64,000 bases of DNA, from contig CAVYGS010000004.1 of assembly GCA_963768185.1 (NCBI GenBank), forward strand, positions 496,001 through 560,000. The letters are read 5' to 3'. Position 1 is the first letter of the stretch, and each line of letters opens with the position of its first letter. A program made the position numbers and the translations under genes. The notes under the pieces were generated by a model. The model made no database searches. It was given only the letters and a program-made list of their open reading frames with translations, and was not told the origin of the DNA. Positions 1-8,088 of this stretch are shown one piece after another. Source of the DNA: Palsa-461 sp963768185 (GTDB lineage: Bacteria; Actinomycetota; Acidimicrobiia; Acidimicrobiales; RAAP-2).

Positions 1-648
1 TCCGCCGGGCTCATGTTGGGGTCATCCGCTTTCCAGGCGATCACTGCCCGAAGCCGACACGCCACGTCCGCCCCATCGAAACGCGAAATAAAGGCGTTTA
101 CGGCAAGGTGTCGGCCGAGTCCGATCAGCTTCGTCTTATACCCGGCGCCGGGGATCTCGCCCGCACTCATGAGCATCCAGGCGACGGCGACGTCGACGGC
201 CGGATCGCCCCGACAGGCGCGAGCCCAATCGATTACGACCGGGCCCTTCGGGCTCATGATCACGTTCAGAGGGTGCAGGTCGAGGTGCAGGATGCGGTCC
301 CCGTCGCCGACCGGCGCCCGGGTGAGGAAGTCCGGCGCGGGGAGCGCGTGCAGGCCGTGGTGGAGGTCCGCCAGTGACACGCGCCATGCTCCGCACACGC
401 CATGGGTACTTGCCGAGGGCGTCGACCATCGTTAGGCCCTCGATCCGCTCCATGACCAGGTCAAGGCCATCCTCGCTGATGTCCTCGACGGCCGGTACCG
501 GGTATCCCTGGTCGTGCAGGTGGCGCATGATCCTGGCCTCGTCGTCCATCCGTCGAGCGCTTCGGGCGCGACGAAGAACGAGTCCGGTGCCGTATTCGAA
601 GATGTCGGCGTCCCTCCCCGATGCCAGCAGGCGCCCGGGCTCTCTCAT
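1..648 (-). pseudogene. Aminoglycoside/homoserine-kinase-like phosphotransferase, frameshifted and cut by the window edge
   Basis: This is a kinase-fold phosphotransferase (APH family) that would phosphorylate a small molecule; the substrate is unknown. From the ATG at 648 it reads an N-lobe (ASGRDADIFEYGTG, then RRMDDEARIMRHLHDQGYPVP and VMERIEG). After about residue 91 the frame is lost near position 375. The next frame continues the family pattern, starting LADLHHGLHALPAPDF, then the catalytic loop HLDLHPLNVIM and the metal-binding VIDWARACRGDP, and runs off the left edge. Removing one base near 375 joins the two parts as ARVLADLHHG. The family assignment rests on the catalytic loop and the VIDW motif. 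It is either a pseudogene or a sequencing indel. Confidence 0.75.
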
Positions 649-825
649 CCAGCCGAAACTATCCGCAGCCGATACGAACCAAGACCCGCTCGCTCTTTCA
701 GCTTCGATGTGAGAGCCAACGACACGCTCAACAGAGGTGCGATACCAAGACGGCTTCGGGCGGTGGGATCACGTATCCGAGCAGCTTCGAAGTCCGGTGG
801 AACTACCTGCGAAGCTCGCAGCAAG

Positions 826-1020
826 TCATGCCCCCGCTGGTACAACATCCTCCAGTGCGGAGCGGATCATCTCCCGGAGTTCGGGAGTGTCTTGGTGGTT
901 GTGCTTGGCAATGGCGTGTGCTGTGGCCGCATCGAGAACCTCGTCCTCGGTACCTGCGATGGTGAGGGTGCAGTTGATCTCATTCGGGACCTTGCCACAG
1001 TCGATCATCTTCCGGCCCAT
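826..1020 (-). CDS. DUF1059 family small protein
   Basis: A 64-residue protein matching the DUF1059 pattern: MGRKMIDCGKVPNEINCT at the start, then TIAGTEDEVLDAATAHA and the C-terminal QDTPELREMIRSALED. The family is short, widespread in Actinobacteria and of unknown function. The ATG at 1020 is chosen because a purine-rich GAGAGGGAGAAAACA lies directly upstream; the longer in-frame extension reads like non-coding sequence. It lies 47 bp downstream of the cupin gene on the same strand, so the two are probably co-transcribed and controlled by the divergent TetR gene. Confidence 0.8.
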   Translation of the reverse strand: MGRKMIDCGKVPNEINCTLTIAGTEDEVLDAATAHAIAKHNHQDTPELREMIRSALEDVVPAGA

Positions 1021-1067
1021 TGTTTTCTCCCTCTCTTCGGTATTGGGTAGTCCGTCCGATTGGTTGT

Positions 1068-1421
1068 CTACTTCGCGTAGTTGCTGGCGCCGAACCAGTC
1101 GACGACAACGACGGGCTCGTTGCCGATCACCCATGCGTCGTGACCGCTCGGCAAGGACGTGACATCTCCGGGGCCAGCGATGAACTCCGTGGCGTCGTCC
1201 ATGCGGATCGCCAAGCGGCCGCTCACGTGGTACTGGAAATGTGGAGCCTCACAGCTCTCGGTCTTGGCGATCGGCTTGACGTCGGTCGACCAGCGCCAAC
1301 CGGGCTCGAAGACAAGACGTCCGACCTCCCCACCGCCGACCTTGAGGATCTCGGCTCGTCCGTTGGGGAACTCCCGGACCTCGTCGGGCTCTTGGAAGCT
1401 CCGGTGCTCGGTCTCGTGCAT
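1068..1421 (-). CDS. Cupin domain protein
   Basis: A single-domain cupin of about 117 residues. The beta-barrel pattern is visible: VFEPGWRWSTDVKPIA, then CEAPHFQYHVSGRLAIRMDD (first cupin motif, with an unusual HFQYH), FIAGPGDVTSLPSGHDAWV (second motif) and a hydrophobic end strand EPVVVVDWFG. The start MHETEHRSF follows AGGAGGGG; an ATG 21 bases upstream is also possible. It is the first gene of a two-gene unit with the DUF1059 gene and is divergent from a TetR regulator, so ligand-dependent induction of this pair is likely. The substrate cannot be told from the sequence. Confidence 0.8.
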   Translation of the reverse strand: MHETEHRSFQEPDEVREFPNGRAEILKVGGGEVGRLVFEPGWRWSTDVKPIAKTESCEAPHFQYHVSGRLAIRMDDATEFIAGPGDVTSLPSGHDAWVIGNEPVVVVDWFGASNYAK

Positions 1422-1448
1422 GGCCCCTCCTGGCATGCCCAAGCCACA

Positions 1449-1500
1449 TTGACAAAGGTATACTTACTTACTAATAGGTCAAAAGTCAACCCTCTGGGGA
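1449..1500. promoter_or_regulatory. Divergent promoter/operator between cupin and TetR genes
   Basis: An unusually AT-rich stretch in a GC-rich window. On the plus strand TTGACA (1449-1454) is followed after 17 bases by TAATAG (1472-1477), a good sigma-70-type pair for the TetR gene. TACTTACTTACTAATAGG and the repeats of GGTCAAAAGTCAA could hold the TetR operator. SD GGGGAGGA precedes the TetR ATG at 1507. The operator is inferred only from position and composition. Confidence 0.4.
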
Positions 1501-1506
1501 GGACCG

Positions 1507-2142
1507 ATGAGGAAGGGCCAGCCCGATCAACTCGACACGGCCCAACGGATTCTCGACGTGGCCGAACGGTTGGTGCAGCTCCGCGGCTTCAACGGCTTCA
1601 GCTACGCAGACGTGGCCGCCGAGCTAAAGATCACAAAAGCGGCCCTGCATTACCACTTTGCTGGGAAAGCGGAACTCGGAGAGGCGCTCATCGCTCGCTA
1701 CGCCGCACGCTTCACCGAGGCGCTGGCGGACGTGGAAGCACGAAAGCCCGACGCGCTTGCCAGGCTCGACGCCTACGCAGAGCTGTATCTCGACGTCCTA
1801 CGGGATCAGCGAATGTGCCTCTGCGGGATGATGGCTGCTGAATTCGAGACCCTCCCTGAGCCGATGCGGCTCGCTGTGGTCACATTCTTCGATGAGAACG
1901 AGAACTGGTTGACACGAGTCCTGAAGGACGGCAGGGCGAACCGTACTTTGGAGTTCGTGGGGTCGCCGCGTGACATGGCTCGGATGATCGTCAGCGGGTT
2001 AGAGGGTGCGATGCTCGTGGCGCGACCCTTCGGCGACGTTGCTCGCTTTCAAGACGCGGCGCGGCGTCTGCTCGGCACTTTGAAGCCCACCTCTCCAAGC
2101 GGCCGCCAACACGTGTCCGAACGCATGGGAAGTCCCCGCTGA
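1507..2142 (+). CDS. TetR/AcrR family transcriptional regulator
   Basis: A 211-residue TetR-type repressor. The N-terminal helix-turn-helix spans about residues 10-57: TAQRILDVAERLVQLRGFNG, then FSYADVAAELKITKAALHYHF, the usual recognition helix ending in YHF followed by AGKAELGEALI. The C-terminal ligand domain includes CLCGMMAAEFETLPEPM, a pattern seen in TetR proteins of the AcuR-like/TetR_C group. The ATG at 1507 has a good SD (GGGGAGGA, 5 bases upstream). It is divergent from the cupin/DUF1059 genes and most likely represses them and itself. The ligand is unknown. Confidence 0.88.
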   Translation: MRKGQPDQLDTAQRILDVAERLVQLRGFNGFSYADVAAELKITKAALHYHFAGKAELGEALIARYAARFTEALADVEARKPDALARLDAYAELYLDVLRDQRMCLCGMMAAEFETLPEPMRLAVVTFFDENENWLTRVLKDGRANRTLEFVGSPRDMARMIVSGLEGAMLVARPFGDVARFQDAARRLLGTLKPTSPSGRQHVSERMGSPR

Positions 2143-2201
2143 CCCGGTTGAGTTGAGTCTCGATCGGAGCTTTCGCTGGCTTGACCAGCGCTCTTATGGG
2201 G

Positions 2202-2274
2202 TGGGCCGCCCGGGGCTCGAACCCGGCACCTTGGGATTAAAAGTCCCCTGCTCTACCTGATGAGCTAGCGGCCC
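2202..2274 (-). tRNA. tRNA-Lys (anticodon UUU)
   Basis: On the minus strand a full cloverleaf can be folded. The acceptor stem GGGCCGC pairs with GCGGCCC and the discriminator is A. The D arm is GCTC-ATCAGGTA-GAGC. The anticodon loop CTTTTAA gives UUU. The T arm is CCGGG-TTCGAGC-CCCGG. CCA is not encoded (the sequence reads ACCCC). The anticodon stem has a G-A mismatch at its outermost pair (27-43). No terminator is obvious. Confidence 0.93.
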
Positions 2275-2662
2275 GCATCATTATTTCTAATCAGAGCCAG
2301 TATCTCGTTCTCGAGCCAACTCGGCCGGCGGACCGATTCCACTCTGCTTTAGGAGAGGCGGCGTGGGGGCGGCTGTTGCATGATCAGCCGGACGAGCGTT
2401 AGACCCCTGCCGAGCTGACGAGCGCGGAACTGGAGGTGTTGAGAATGGCGCAACCGCCGTAAGAACAGCGCGCTTTGTTGGTTCGGCAGGCCGCTACACG
2501 CTCGAGCCGCTGACCACATCCACCCAAACGGCGTTACTCCGCAGAAGATCCGTGGCGTGGGTGCGTCGGGAAGGGATGTCTGGGGTGGCTCACTCTGGTG
2601 GTCTTCGTGGGTGTGGCATTCGCGTTTGCCCCCTTTATGGCTTCGATCCGGTCGGTACTCGA
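2275..2662. other. No confident gene; possible LuxR-type HTH remnant
   Basis: No intact reading frame with a start and family signature is seen. On the plus strand near 2413-2450 the translation AELTSAELEVLRMA resembles the start of a LuxR-type helix-turn-helix, but it ends at a stop within a few codons. It may be the trace of a deleted regulator. Confidence 0.25.
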
Positions 2663-3307
2663 TCAGCTCTGTCGTCGTGCCAGCAAGTATGCGCGACGCG
2701 TGTCGCCCTCCTGTGGATAGTTCGTCCGCTCCAGCCGTGCTTCTACGACGAACCCGGCTACCCCAAGAATCTCGATGACCGTCTCGGGCTCCATGAAACG
2801 AAAGTCGATGTCCACCGGGTGTCCCGACCAGTCACTCAGATGCCTCACTTCGGTGCCCATGTGGAATGCCACGAGAAAGAAGCCGGAAGGTCGTAACGCT
2901 CGATGGACTTCGCGGAAGGCGGGGCCGAGCTCCGAAGGTTCGAGATGAATGATCGAGTAGAACGAAATCACCGAACCGAACTCGCCATCTGTCGCCGGAA
3001 GGGAGAGAAAATCGCCCTCGCGGAACTCAACTCGTGGATGTTCCTCCCGGCTGATCGCGATCATCTCGGGCGAGAGGTCGATTCCGACGGCTGTGACCCC
3101 CTGATCGGCGAGCCAGGCCGTGACATGCCCCGGACCGCAACCCAGATCGGCGATGGGTGCTGCCCCTTCCGTTTGTTCGATAAGTGCTGTCAGCAATGCT
3201 CGGTCGAGTGGCTTGTAAGCGAGCTCGTCGCCGAAACGTCCTGCATATTCGTGAGCTACCGCGTCGTAGCTCTGGCGGACCCGGTCGTGGTTCGGTGCAC
3301 TTGGCAC
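2663..3307 (-). CDS. Class I SAM-dependent methyltransferase
   Basis: A Rossmann-fold methyltransferase of about 214 residues. The SAM motifs are clear: motif I ADLGCGPGHVTAWLADQG, motif II VGIDLSPEMIAISRE, the acidic EGDFLSLP, and post-motif REVHRALRPSGFFLVAFH. The N-terminal DRVRQSYDAVAHEYAGRF is typical of Methyltransf_25/11 proteins. The GTG at 3307 is chosen because the conserved region begins just after it; a longer form from 3376 is possible. The stop is followed by unannotated sequence, and the gene converges on the redoxin gene's upstream region. The substrate is unknown. Confidence 0.85.
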   Translation of the reverse strand: MPSAPNHDRVRQSYDAVAHEYAGRFGDELAYKPLDRALLTALIEQTEGAAPIADLGCGPGHVTAWLADQGVTAVGIDLSPEMIAISREEHPRVEFREGDFLSLPATDGEFGSVISFYSIIHLEPSELGPAFREVHRALRPSGFFLVAFHMGTEVRHLSDWSGHPVDIDFRFMEPETVIEILGVAGFVVEARLERTNYPQEGDTRRAYLLARRQS

Positions 3308-3668
3308 GAACCCAGCATGGCACGCGATGTCAGCTGCATATCCTCCCCACCGCGGCTGGCACATGATCAGCCGCACGTAGCTGGCGGCGAATCAGCTCAG
3401 TTCTGGCGCCGTTGAGGTCACGGCTCTAAGGGCCGTCTGTCGTCTCTGGCCTCAGCATCGAAGACATCGGGCGGGTCCTCGCGTCAAGCTGGTAGCGCGT
3501 TCACGACGGCAAGCCCGGAGCTCGGCCCACCGGCATTGCTCATAGACGACTTCATCCATCCACCACAGGTCGGCGCACGTGCCACGACAACCGAAAGGCC
3601 CGCCCGCGGCCAGCATTGCCGCGTCGTCTCTAACCTATGCTTTCAACGTGCTCCTCGAGCGACTTCCG

Positions 3669-4715
3669 ATGACTGCCGATGAGATTCATGCCGCGACCGG
3701 TTGGAAAATCAAGCCGGAGGGCGCCTGCAAAGGCGAAGAGTGCGTGCCTATCACCGACCTGACGGTAATCCCTGGCGGCGGAGTCGACATCGTGATGTTC
3801 GCCGAGCGCATGGGAATGCCGCTTGCCGTCGACGAGAAACATGGCGTCTGGGCACTAGGCCCCCGAGCAGGCGGACACGTGCTCGCCAGTGCCGAGCTGC
3901 CTGAGCTCGGCCTGATCGACTTCGGGGGCAATGCGTTTGATTTGGCCAGCCTGCGGGGACGCAAGGTCCTCCTCATCGCCTGGGCTTCCTGGTGCGGATG
4001 CCGCTTCGACCTACCCGTGTGGCAGGAGCTGCACACCGAGCTCGAGGGTGCAGGACTCACCGTCGTCACCATCGACATGGACATGGACATCGAAGCGGGT
4101 CGTCCGTCCGTTGACGCGGCCAACGCCACCCATCCGTCTCTGGTCGATCCGGCGCTAACCGTGGTGGACGTCTTTGGAATTACCAACGTGCCATTTGGGC
4201 TCTGGGTAGACGAACAGGGCCTCATTGTGCGTCCGCCCGAGGTCGCGTATGCCCCACGCGATCCCGGACAGTCGGCGGGGTGGCAGGGTCAAGAGCAGGT
4301 CATCGAGCAGATGGATCCGGAGCGACGCGCGCTCATCCAAGCGATGGTGAAGCAGACGACCGACGAAATGAGCCGCTACGCGGATGCCGTGCGCGACTGG
4401 GCTGCCAATGGGGCCGACAGCGAGTACGTCCTCTCGGAAGCGGACGTCATCGAGCGCTCACGCCCAAGGCCTCTCGAAGCGGCGCGGGCTGCGGCGGAGT
4501 TCGAGCTCGGCTGTCATTTGCATCGTATTGGTCACAAGCTCGACGCTGTTCCCCACTTCGAGGAGGCGCATCGCCTTGACCCCGACAACTGGAGTTACCT
4601 CCGACAGGCGTTCGCTGTCGTAGACGACTCTATGGGCAACCCGTACGGCACCGATCTGCTCAGCGAAGTTGTCCGCGTCGGCCCAGACACGTTCTATCCC
4701 GACCTTACGATCTGA
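3669..4715 (+). CDS. Thioredoxin-like/redoxin domain protein with C-terminal TPR-like region
   Basis: About 348 residues from the ATG at 3669, although in-frame starts at 3579 or GTG 3648 exist. The N-terminal part (MTADEIHAATGWKIKPEG, CKGEECVPI) is a conserved leader seen in actinobacterial redoxin proteins. Then comes a TlpA/ResA-like fold, ASLRGRKVLLIAWASWCGC with RFDLPVWQELH, LTVVTIDMDMD, and the cis-Pro loop FGITNVPFGLWVDEQG. The putative active site is Trp-Cys-Gly-Cys (CXC), not the usual CXXC. The last 100 residues are helical and TPR-like (AAAEFELGCHLHRIGHKLDAVPHFEEAHRLDPDN). It is predicted to be cytoplasmic, with no signal peptide. A thiol oxidoreductase role is inferred. Confidence 0.8.
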   Translation: MTADEIHAATGWKIKPEGACKGEECVPITDLTVIPGGGVDIVMFAERMGMPLAVDEKHGVWALGPRAGGHVLASAELPELGLIDFGGNAFDLASLRGRKVLLIAWASWCGCRFDLPVWQELHTELEGAGLTVVTIDMDMDIEAGRPSVDAANATHPSLVDPALTVVDVFGITNVPFGLWVDEQGLIVRPPEVAYAPRDPGQSAGWQGQEQVIEQMDPERRALIQAMVKQTTDEMSRYADAVRDWAANGADSEYVLSEADVIERSRPRPLEAARAAAEFELGCHLHRIGHKLDAVPHFEEAHRLDPDNWSYLRQAFAVVDDSMGNPYGTDLLSEVVRVGPDTFYPDLTI

Positions 4716-4859
4716 GTCATCGTTCGCGCCTGAAGCGTCGAGCTCTTGCTCTGCCTGGCAGGAAGTTGGCGCGCGGACCGCGTTCCCAGGTCGAATCAAT
4801 CGGAGCCGTTCACCGACTGCCGCTCGGAGCAAATTCCTTGCACTCGCTCACTTGGCTCA

Positions 4860-4890
4860 GGAGACGACGACGTTTTGACGCGTCGTCTCC
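4860..4890. terminator. Hairpin between convergent genes, possible bidirectional terminator
   Basis: A perfect 10-bp stem: GGAGACGACG (4860-4869) and CGTCGTCTCC (4881-4890), around an 11-base loop containing TTTT. It sits between the convergent redoxin and EthD genes. There is no long T tract after it, so a terminator role is plausible but not proven. Confidence 0.45.
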
Positions 4891-4916
4891 TTCAGTCCTC
4901 GGCCAGAAGGGTCAAA

Positions 4917-4985
4917 ATGTCGACGACGACGAAGATTTTCAAGGACATCGCATCCAAACTGAGTCCCGAATCGCTCTCGGGCTAG
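4917..4985 (+). CDS. Possible 22-residue peptide
   Basis: A short frame MSTTTKIFKDIASKLSPESL plus two residues, followed by TAG, sits 27 bases after the hairpin. An AGAAGGG lies a few bases upstream of the ATG. The composition is lysine/serine-rich and amphipathic. No family is recognised. It may be a chance frame. Confidence 0.25.
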   Translation: MSTTTKIFKDIASKLSPESLSG

Positions 4986-5088
4986 CAGAGCTGTGTGGCG
5001 TCGGCCGAGCGTGCCATCGGTGCCGAATCAACACTGAGTGGCCCCACAAGCTGCCGACACCATGGTGAATGTGCCCGGCGGAGAACCG

Positions 5089-5751
5089 CTAGCCGCGGGT
5101 TATCACCCACTCGTGGGTCGTGAGCGTGGGCGAACGGTCGTAGTCCAAGAACCGCGCGACGTCCTCCCATATGAGGCGTTGCGCCTCCTCCGAGTCGTAG
5201 GACCCGGTGAGGGCATCCTCGAGCGTGCGGTAGTGGATCTCGCCGAAGCCATTCCAGTCTGGTGAGGCGTCAGAGAGCCGCTCGACGAGGTGATTCTGCA
5301 CGTAGTGCCAGAACCCTGGCTGCCGCGCCACCGCCAGCGGCCCATGATGTTCCCGCCAGTGCTGGCTGAACGCCTCCTGGGTGAGGTCGGCGCGTCGGTG
5401 AAGGAAGGGGATCATCTTGAAGCCCGGTGATTGCGTTCCGGACGGCCACGTGCGGTCGTAGTCCTTCTGAATGACTTCCTCGACGTGGTACGCGCCGACC
5501 AGCCGGCTGCCGGCGGGTAGCGGCATCGACAGCGCGGTGCCGGCATCGGTGCCCCACAGGGCGATGACGGCCCGCTCCTCCTGTTGGGTCATGAGCTCGG
5601 AGCCCAAAGCTTCAAGCTCGCCGTCGGGGAGGCGGACGTCGAGCGTCGCTTGGCTGGCGCCCGAGACGACCACATCGGCCAACAGTTCGACGGCATCGGT
5701 CGCGAAGGCGTCCCTGTCGCCATCGAACGCGACGGTCACGAGCACCTTCAT
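5089..5751 (-). CDS. EthD domain-containing protein
   Basis: A 220-residue protein with an EthD-type ferredoxin-like (dimeric alpha-beta barrel) fold in its C-terminal half: MIPFLHRRADLTQEAFSQHW, then REHHGPLA (the conserved EthD helix) and WHYVQNHLVERL. EthD domains occur in ring-cleavage or ether-degradation clusters and as small anthrone-oxidase-like proteins. The N-terminal half (MKVLVTVAFDGDRDAF) may be a second, degenerate copy of the same fold. Its ATG overlaps the stop of the SDR gene in an ATGA, so the two are translationally coupled. Confidence 0.85.
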   Translation of the reverse strand: MKVLVTVAFDGDRDAFATDAVELLADVVVSGASQATLDVRLPDGELEALGSELMTQQEERAVIALWGTDAGTALSMPLPAGSRLVGAYHVEEVIQKDYDRTWPSGTQSPGFKMIPFLHRRADLTQEAFSQHWREHHGPLAVARQPGFWHYVQNHLVERLSDASPDWNGFGEIHYRTLEDALTGSYDSEEAQRLIWEDVARFLDYDRSPTLTTHEWVITRG

Positions 5752-6575
5752 ATGTTTCCCCTTTCTGCTTCGGCCGCGGCGAAGCGCAGCTCGCGCTCGC
5801 GTGTGTCAAGCGCCTCGAGGAACTCACCGTGGGTCACGACGTAGCGGCGATCGCCCAAGATGGCGTCGATGACACCAGCGGCGGCTCCCTCGGGCGTGGC
5901 AAGGAACTGGGCCATCATCGGGTTGCTCTCGTGCATGGCCGCGAAGTCATCGTTGTTCGCTATCGGACGTCGGAGGTGCGCTGGTTGCGCCGCCTCACTT
6001 GTCTCCAGATGTCGAGACAGCATCCCCGAGGGGAAGATCACCGACACACCGATGTCCTCGGGAGCCAGCTCAACCCGCAGCGTCTCAGCGAGACCCCAAA
6101 CGGCGAACTTGCTTGCTTGGTACATCGACATCCGACTCGCCGGGTCGAGCACCGACGACGACGACGTGAAGGCGAGTCGCCCACGCTCTGCCCTGCGCAG
6201 CAACGGGAGGAATTCCCGCGCCACGCGGGCCGAGCCGATCACGTTCACGTCGAGCAACCAGCGCCACTCATCGTCGGTTGCTCGGTCGATGGATGCGAAC
6301 AGTTGCACGCCGACGTTCGAGATCACCAGGTTGGCCTTCCCGAAACGCTCGCCGACAGTCGCAGCCGCCACCTTGACGCTGTCTCCGTCCCCGACGTCGA
6401 CTCTCAGCCCGAACGCCTCGATCCCATATGACGCGGCCAGCGCCGCCGCCTCCGTGTCAGCGCGGTCGCCGTCGAGGTCGAGCACGACCACATTCACCCC
6501 ATGCGCCGCGCACCCCTCAGCCAGAGCGCGGCCGAAACCCGACGCTCCGCCGGTGATCACGGCAACATCAGTCAT
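5748..6575 (-). CDS. Short-chain dehydrogenase/reductase
   Basis: A 275-residue classical SDR, an NAD(P)-dependent alcohol/ketone oxidoreductase. The cofactor motif is TGGASGFGRALAEG near residues 8-21. VLDLDGDRAD suggests NAD preference, since an Asp ends beta-2. Also present are the SNVG variant of NNAG, the catalytic Ser in TSSSSVLDPASRMSMYQASK (S-x(n)-YxxxK, with Tyr and Lys visible), and a substrate loop SGMLSRHLETS. It lies upstream of and overlaps the EthD gene, forming a small catabolic operon. The substrate is unknown. Confidence 0.9.
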   Translation of the reverse strand: MTDVAVITGGASGFGRALAEGCAAHGVNVVVLDLDGDRADTEAAALAASYGIEAFGLRVDVGDGDSVKVAAATVGERFGKANLVISNVGVQLFASIDRATDDEWRWLLDVNVIGSARVAREFLPLLRRAERGRLAFTSSSSVLDPASRMSMYQASKFAVWGLAETLRVELAPEDIGVSVIFPSGMLSRHLETSEAAQPAHLRRPIANNDDFAAMHESNPMMAQFLATPEGAAAGVIDAILGDRRYVVTHGEFLEALDTRERELRFAAAEAERGNI

Positions 6576-6876
6576 GTCATCGCGACTTCGCCTTCAAGAG
6601 CTGGTGATGAGTCGCTCACTGTTCCTCCGGTCGGATGATCCGCGGCTTCTCACCATACGCAATGGGAGCCGAATCCAGGACCCCCACGACGTGCGCACCC
6701 GCCCCACTAGCGTCCGCGCCACCAGTCTCCAGAACCTCGTCATGAAGGCACGTACTAACGCCCCCAAGATCGCGCCCGGTCCGTGCCACTTCCCCGTTCC
6801 GACCACAATGCGGGCGGCCGGGGTCGATCGTCCTCCTCCCGTGGTGAGAAGGCAATGAGTTCATTATGTTTCTTGC
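6576..6876. other. Divergent intergenic region, no confident gene
   Basis: About 300 bp between the divergent SDR and LLM genes. A minus-strand frame ending at 6616 with DSAPIAYGEKPRIIRPEEQ looks protein-like and may be the C-terminal remnant of a lost gene, but no start or family was found. Promoters for both flanking genes must lie here; none is clear. Confidence 0.3.
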
Positions 6877-7812
6877 GTGACTATCTCGTTGGGGGTGCAT
6901 ATCGGCCAGCAGAACCTGCCGATGTCCGAGCTTCGGGCGCTGTGGCGCAGACTCGACGACGCAGGTGTGGACTGGATCTCTGTCTGGGACCACTTCTACG
7001 AAGCACCGCCGACGGGTGGAACCGTCGATCACTTTGAGGCGGTGTCCACACTCGGTGCGCTCGCAGCGGATACACGCTACGCCCGGCTCGGGTGCCTCGT
7101 CTTCTGCGTCGCCTACCGCAACCCGGGGTTGCTCGCGAAGGCGGCGACGACGATCGACCACATCTCTGGGGGCCGCTTCGAGTTGGGGCTGGGTGCCGGC
7201 TGGCACCAGTGGGAGGCTGATGCCTACGGCTATGACTTCCCGCCAGCTGGGGTGCGACTCGACATGCTCGAGGAGGCAGTACCGCTGATCCGTAGCTTGC
7301 TCACAGAGGCGAGGACGACTCACACGGGACGACATTTTCGTACCCAGGATGCATCCTGCCTGCCCGCACCCCTCCAACCGCGGTTGCCGATCTGGGTGGG
7401 CGGAACCGGCGAGCGCCGCACGCTTCGTATCGCCGCCGAGCACGCCGACGGCTGGAACGCGGCGTACGTATCACCGGAGCGCTATCGACACTTGACTGGG
7501 GTGCTCGATGATCACTGCTTGTCGGCCGGCCGCGATCCGGCTTCGATCCGACGAACGGTCAACCTGATCTTTGCCCTCTCCAATGACGGGACTTCCACCG
7601 AGGAGGTCATCGCCCGGCAGGGTTGGGGACCGATGGCCACGGGGGTGCGCAGTGGCGCGATTGTGGGATCGCCCGGCTCCGCACCCGAGCAGGTCCAGCG
7701 CTACATCGGATCAGGCGCGCAGGGAGTGAATGTGGCGCTTCGGGCTCCGTGGGACGACATCGCGCTCGACCGTTACTTGGAGCAACTGCCTCTCCTGCGC
7801 AATCTGTCCTGA
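6877..7812 (+). CDS. LLM-class (luciferase-like) F420-dependent oxidoreductase
   Basis: A 311-residue TIM-barrel protein of the bacterial luciferase-like superfamily, of the F420-dependent subclass common in Actinobacteria. Visible landmarks are MTISLGVHIG with LRALWRRLDDAGVDWISVWDHF, GALAADTRYARLGCLVFC, RNPGLLAKAATTIDHISGGR, FELGLGAGWHQWEADAYGYDF and LPIWVGGTGERRTLRIAAEHADGW. The GTG at 6877 begins the conserved strand; an SD-like AGAAGG with an ATG at 6855 is in another frame. It would reduce or oxidise an organic substrate with F420. Its neighbours are an SDR, EthD and an amidohydrolase. Confidence 0.9.
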   Translation: MTISLGVHIGQQNLPMSELRALWRRLDDAGVDWISVWDHFYEAPPTGGTVDHFEAVSTLGALAADTRYARLGCLVFCVAYRNPGLLAKAATTIDHISGGRFELGLGAGWHQWEADAYGYDFPPAGVRLDMLEEAVPLIRSLLTEARTTHTGRHFRTQDASCLPAPLQPRLPIWVGGTGERRTLRIAAEHADGWNAAYVSPERYRHLTGVLDDHCLSAGRDPASIRRTVNLIFALSNDGTSTEEVIARQGWGPMATGVRSGAIVGSPGSAPEQVQRYIGSGAQGVNVALRAPWDDIALDRYLEQLPLLRNLS

Positions 7813-8088
7813 CCCGTTTCGGCCCGCATCCAAGTCCTCCGGGACGAAGCCGTGCATGAACTAGCGACCTGGCCGTGGGAGTGGCTATCTATGGGTCGCC
7901 CACGGATGGACGCAGGAGCCCGACTGTGCCACAGGTGCGGCCGCCGTCCTGCCACATCTCGGGGCCGAACCCGTTGACGACGGAAGGTCGTCGGCGCTAG
8001 ACGGCTCTCTCTCGATCGGATAGGAAGAGCGCGACGCCACGAGGCACGGGGCCTCGGGGAAGCGAGTCCGTCCCAGGGGGATTGCGAA

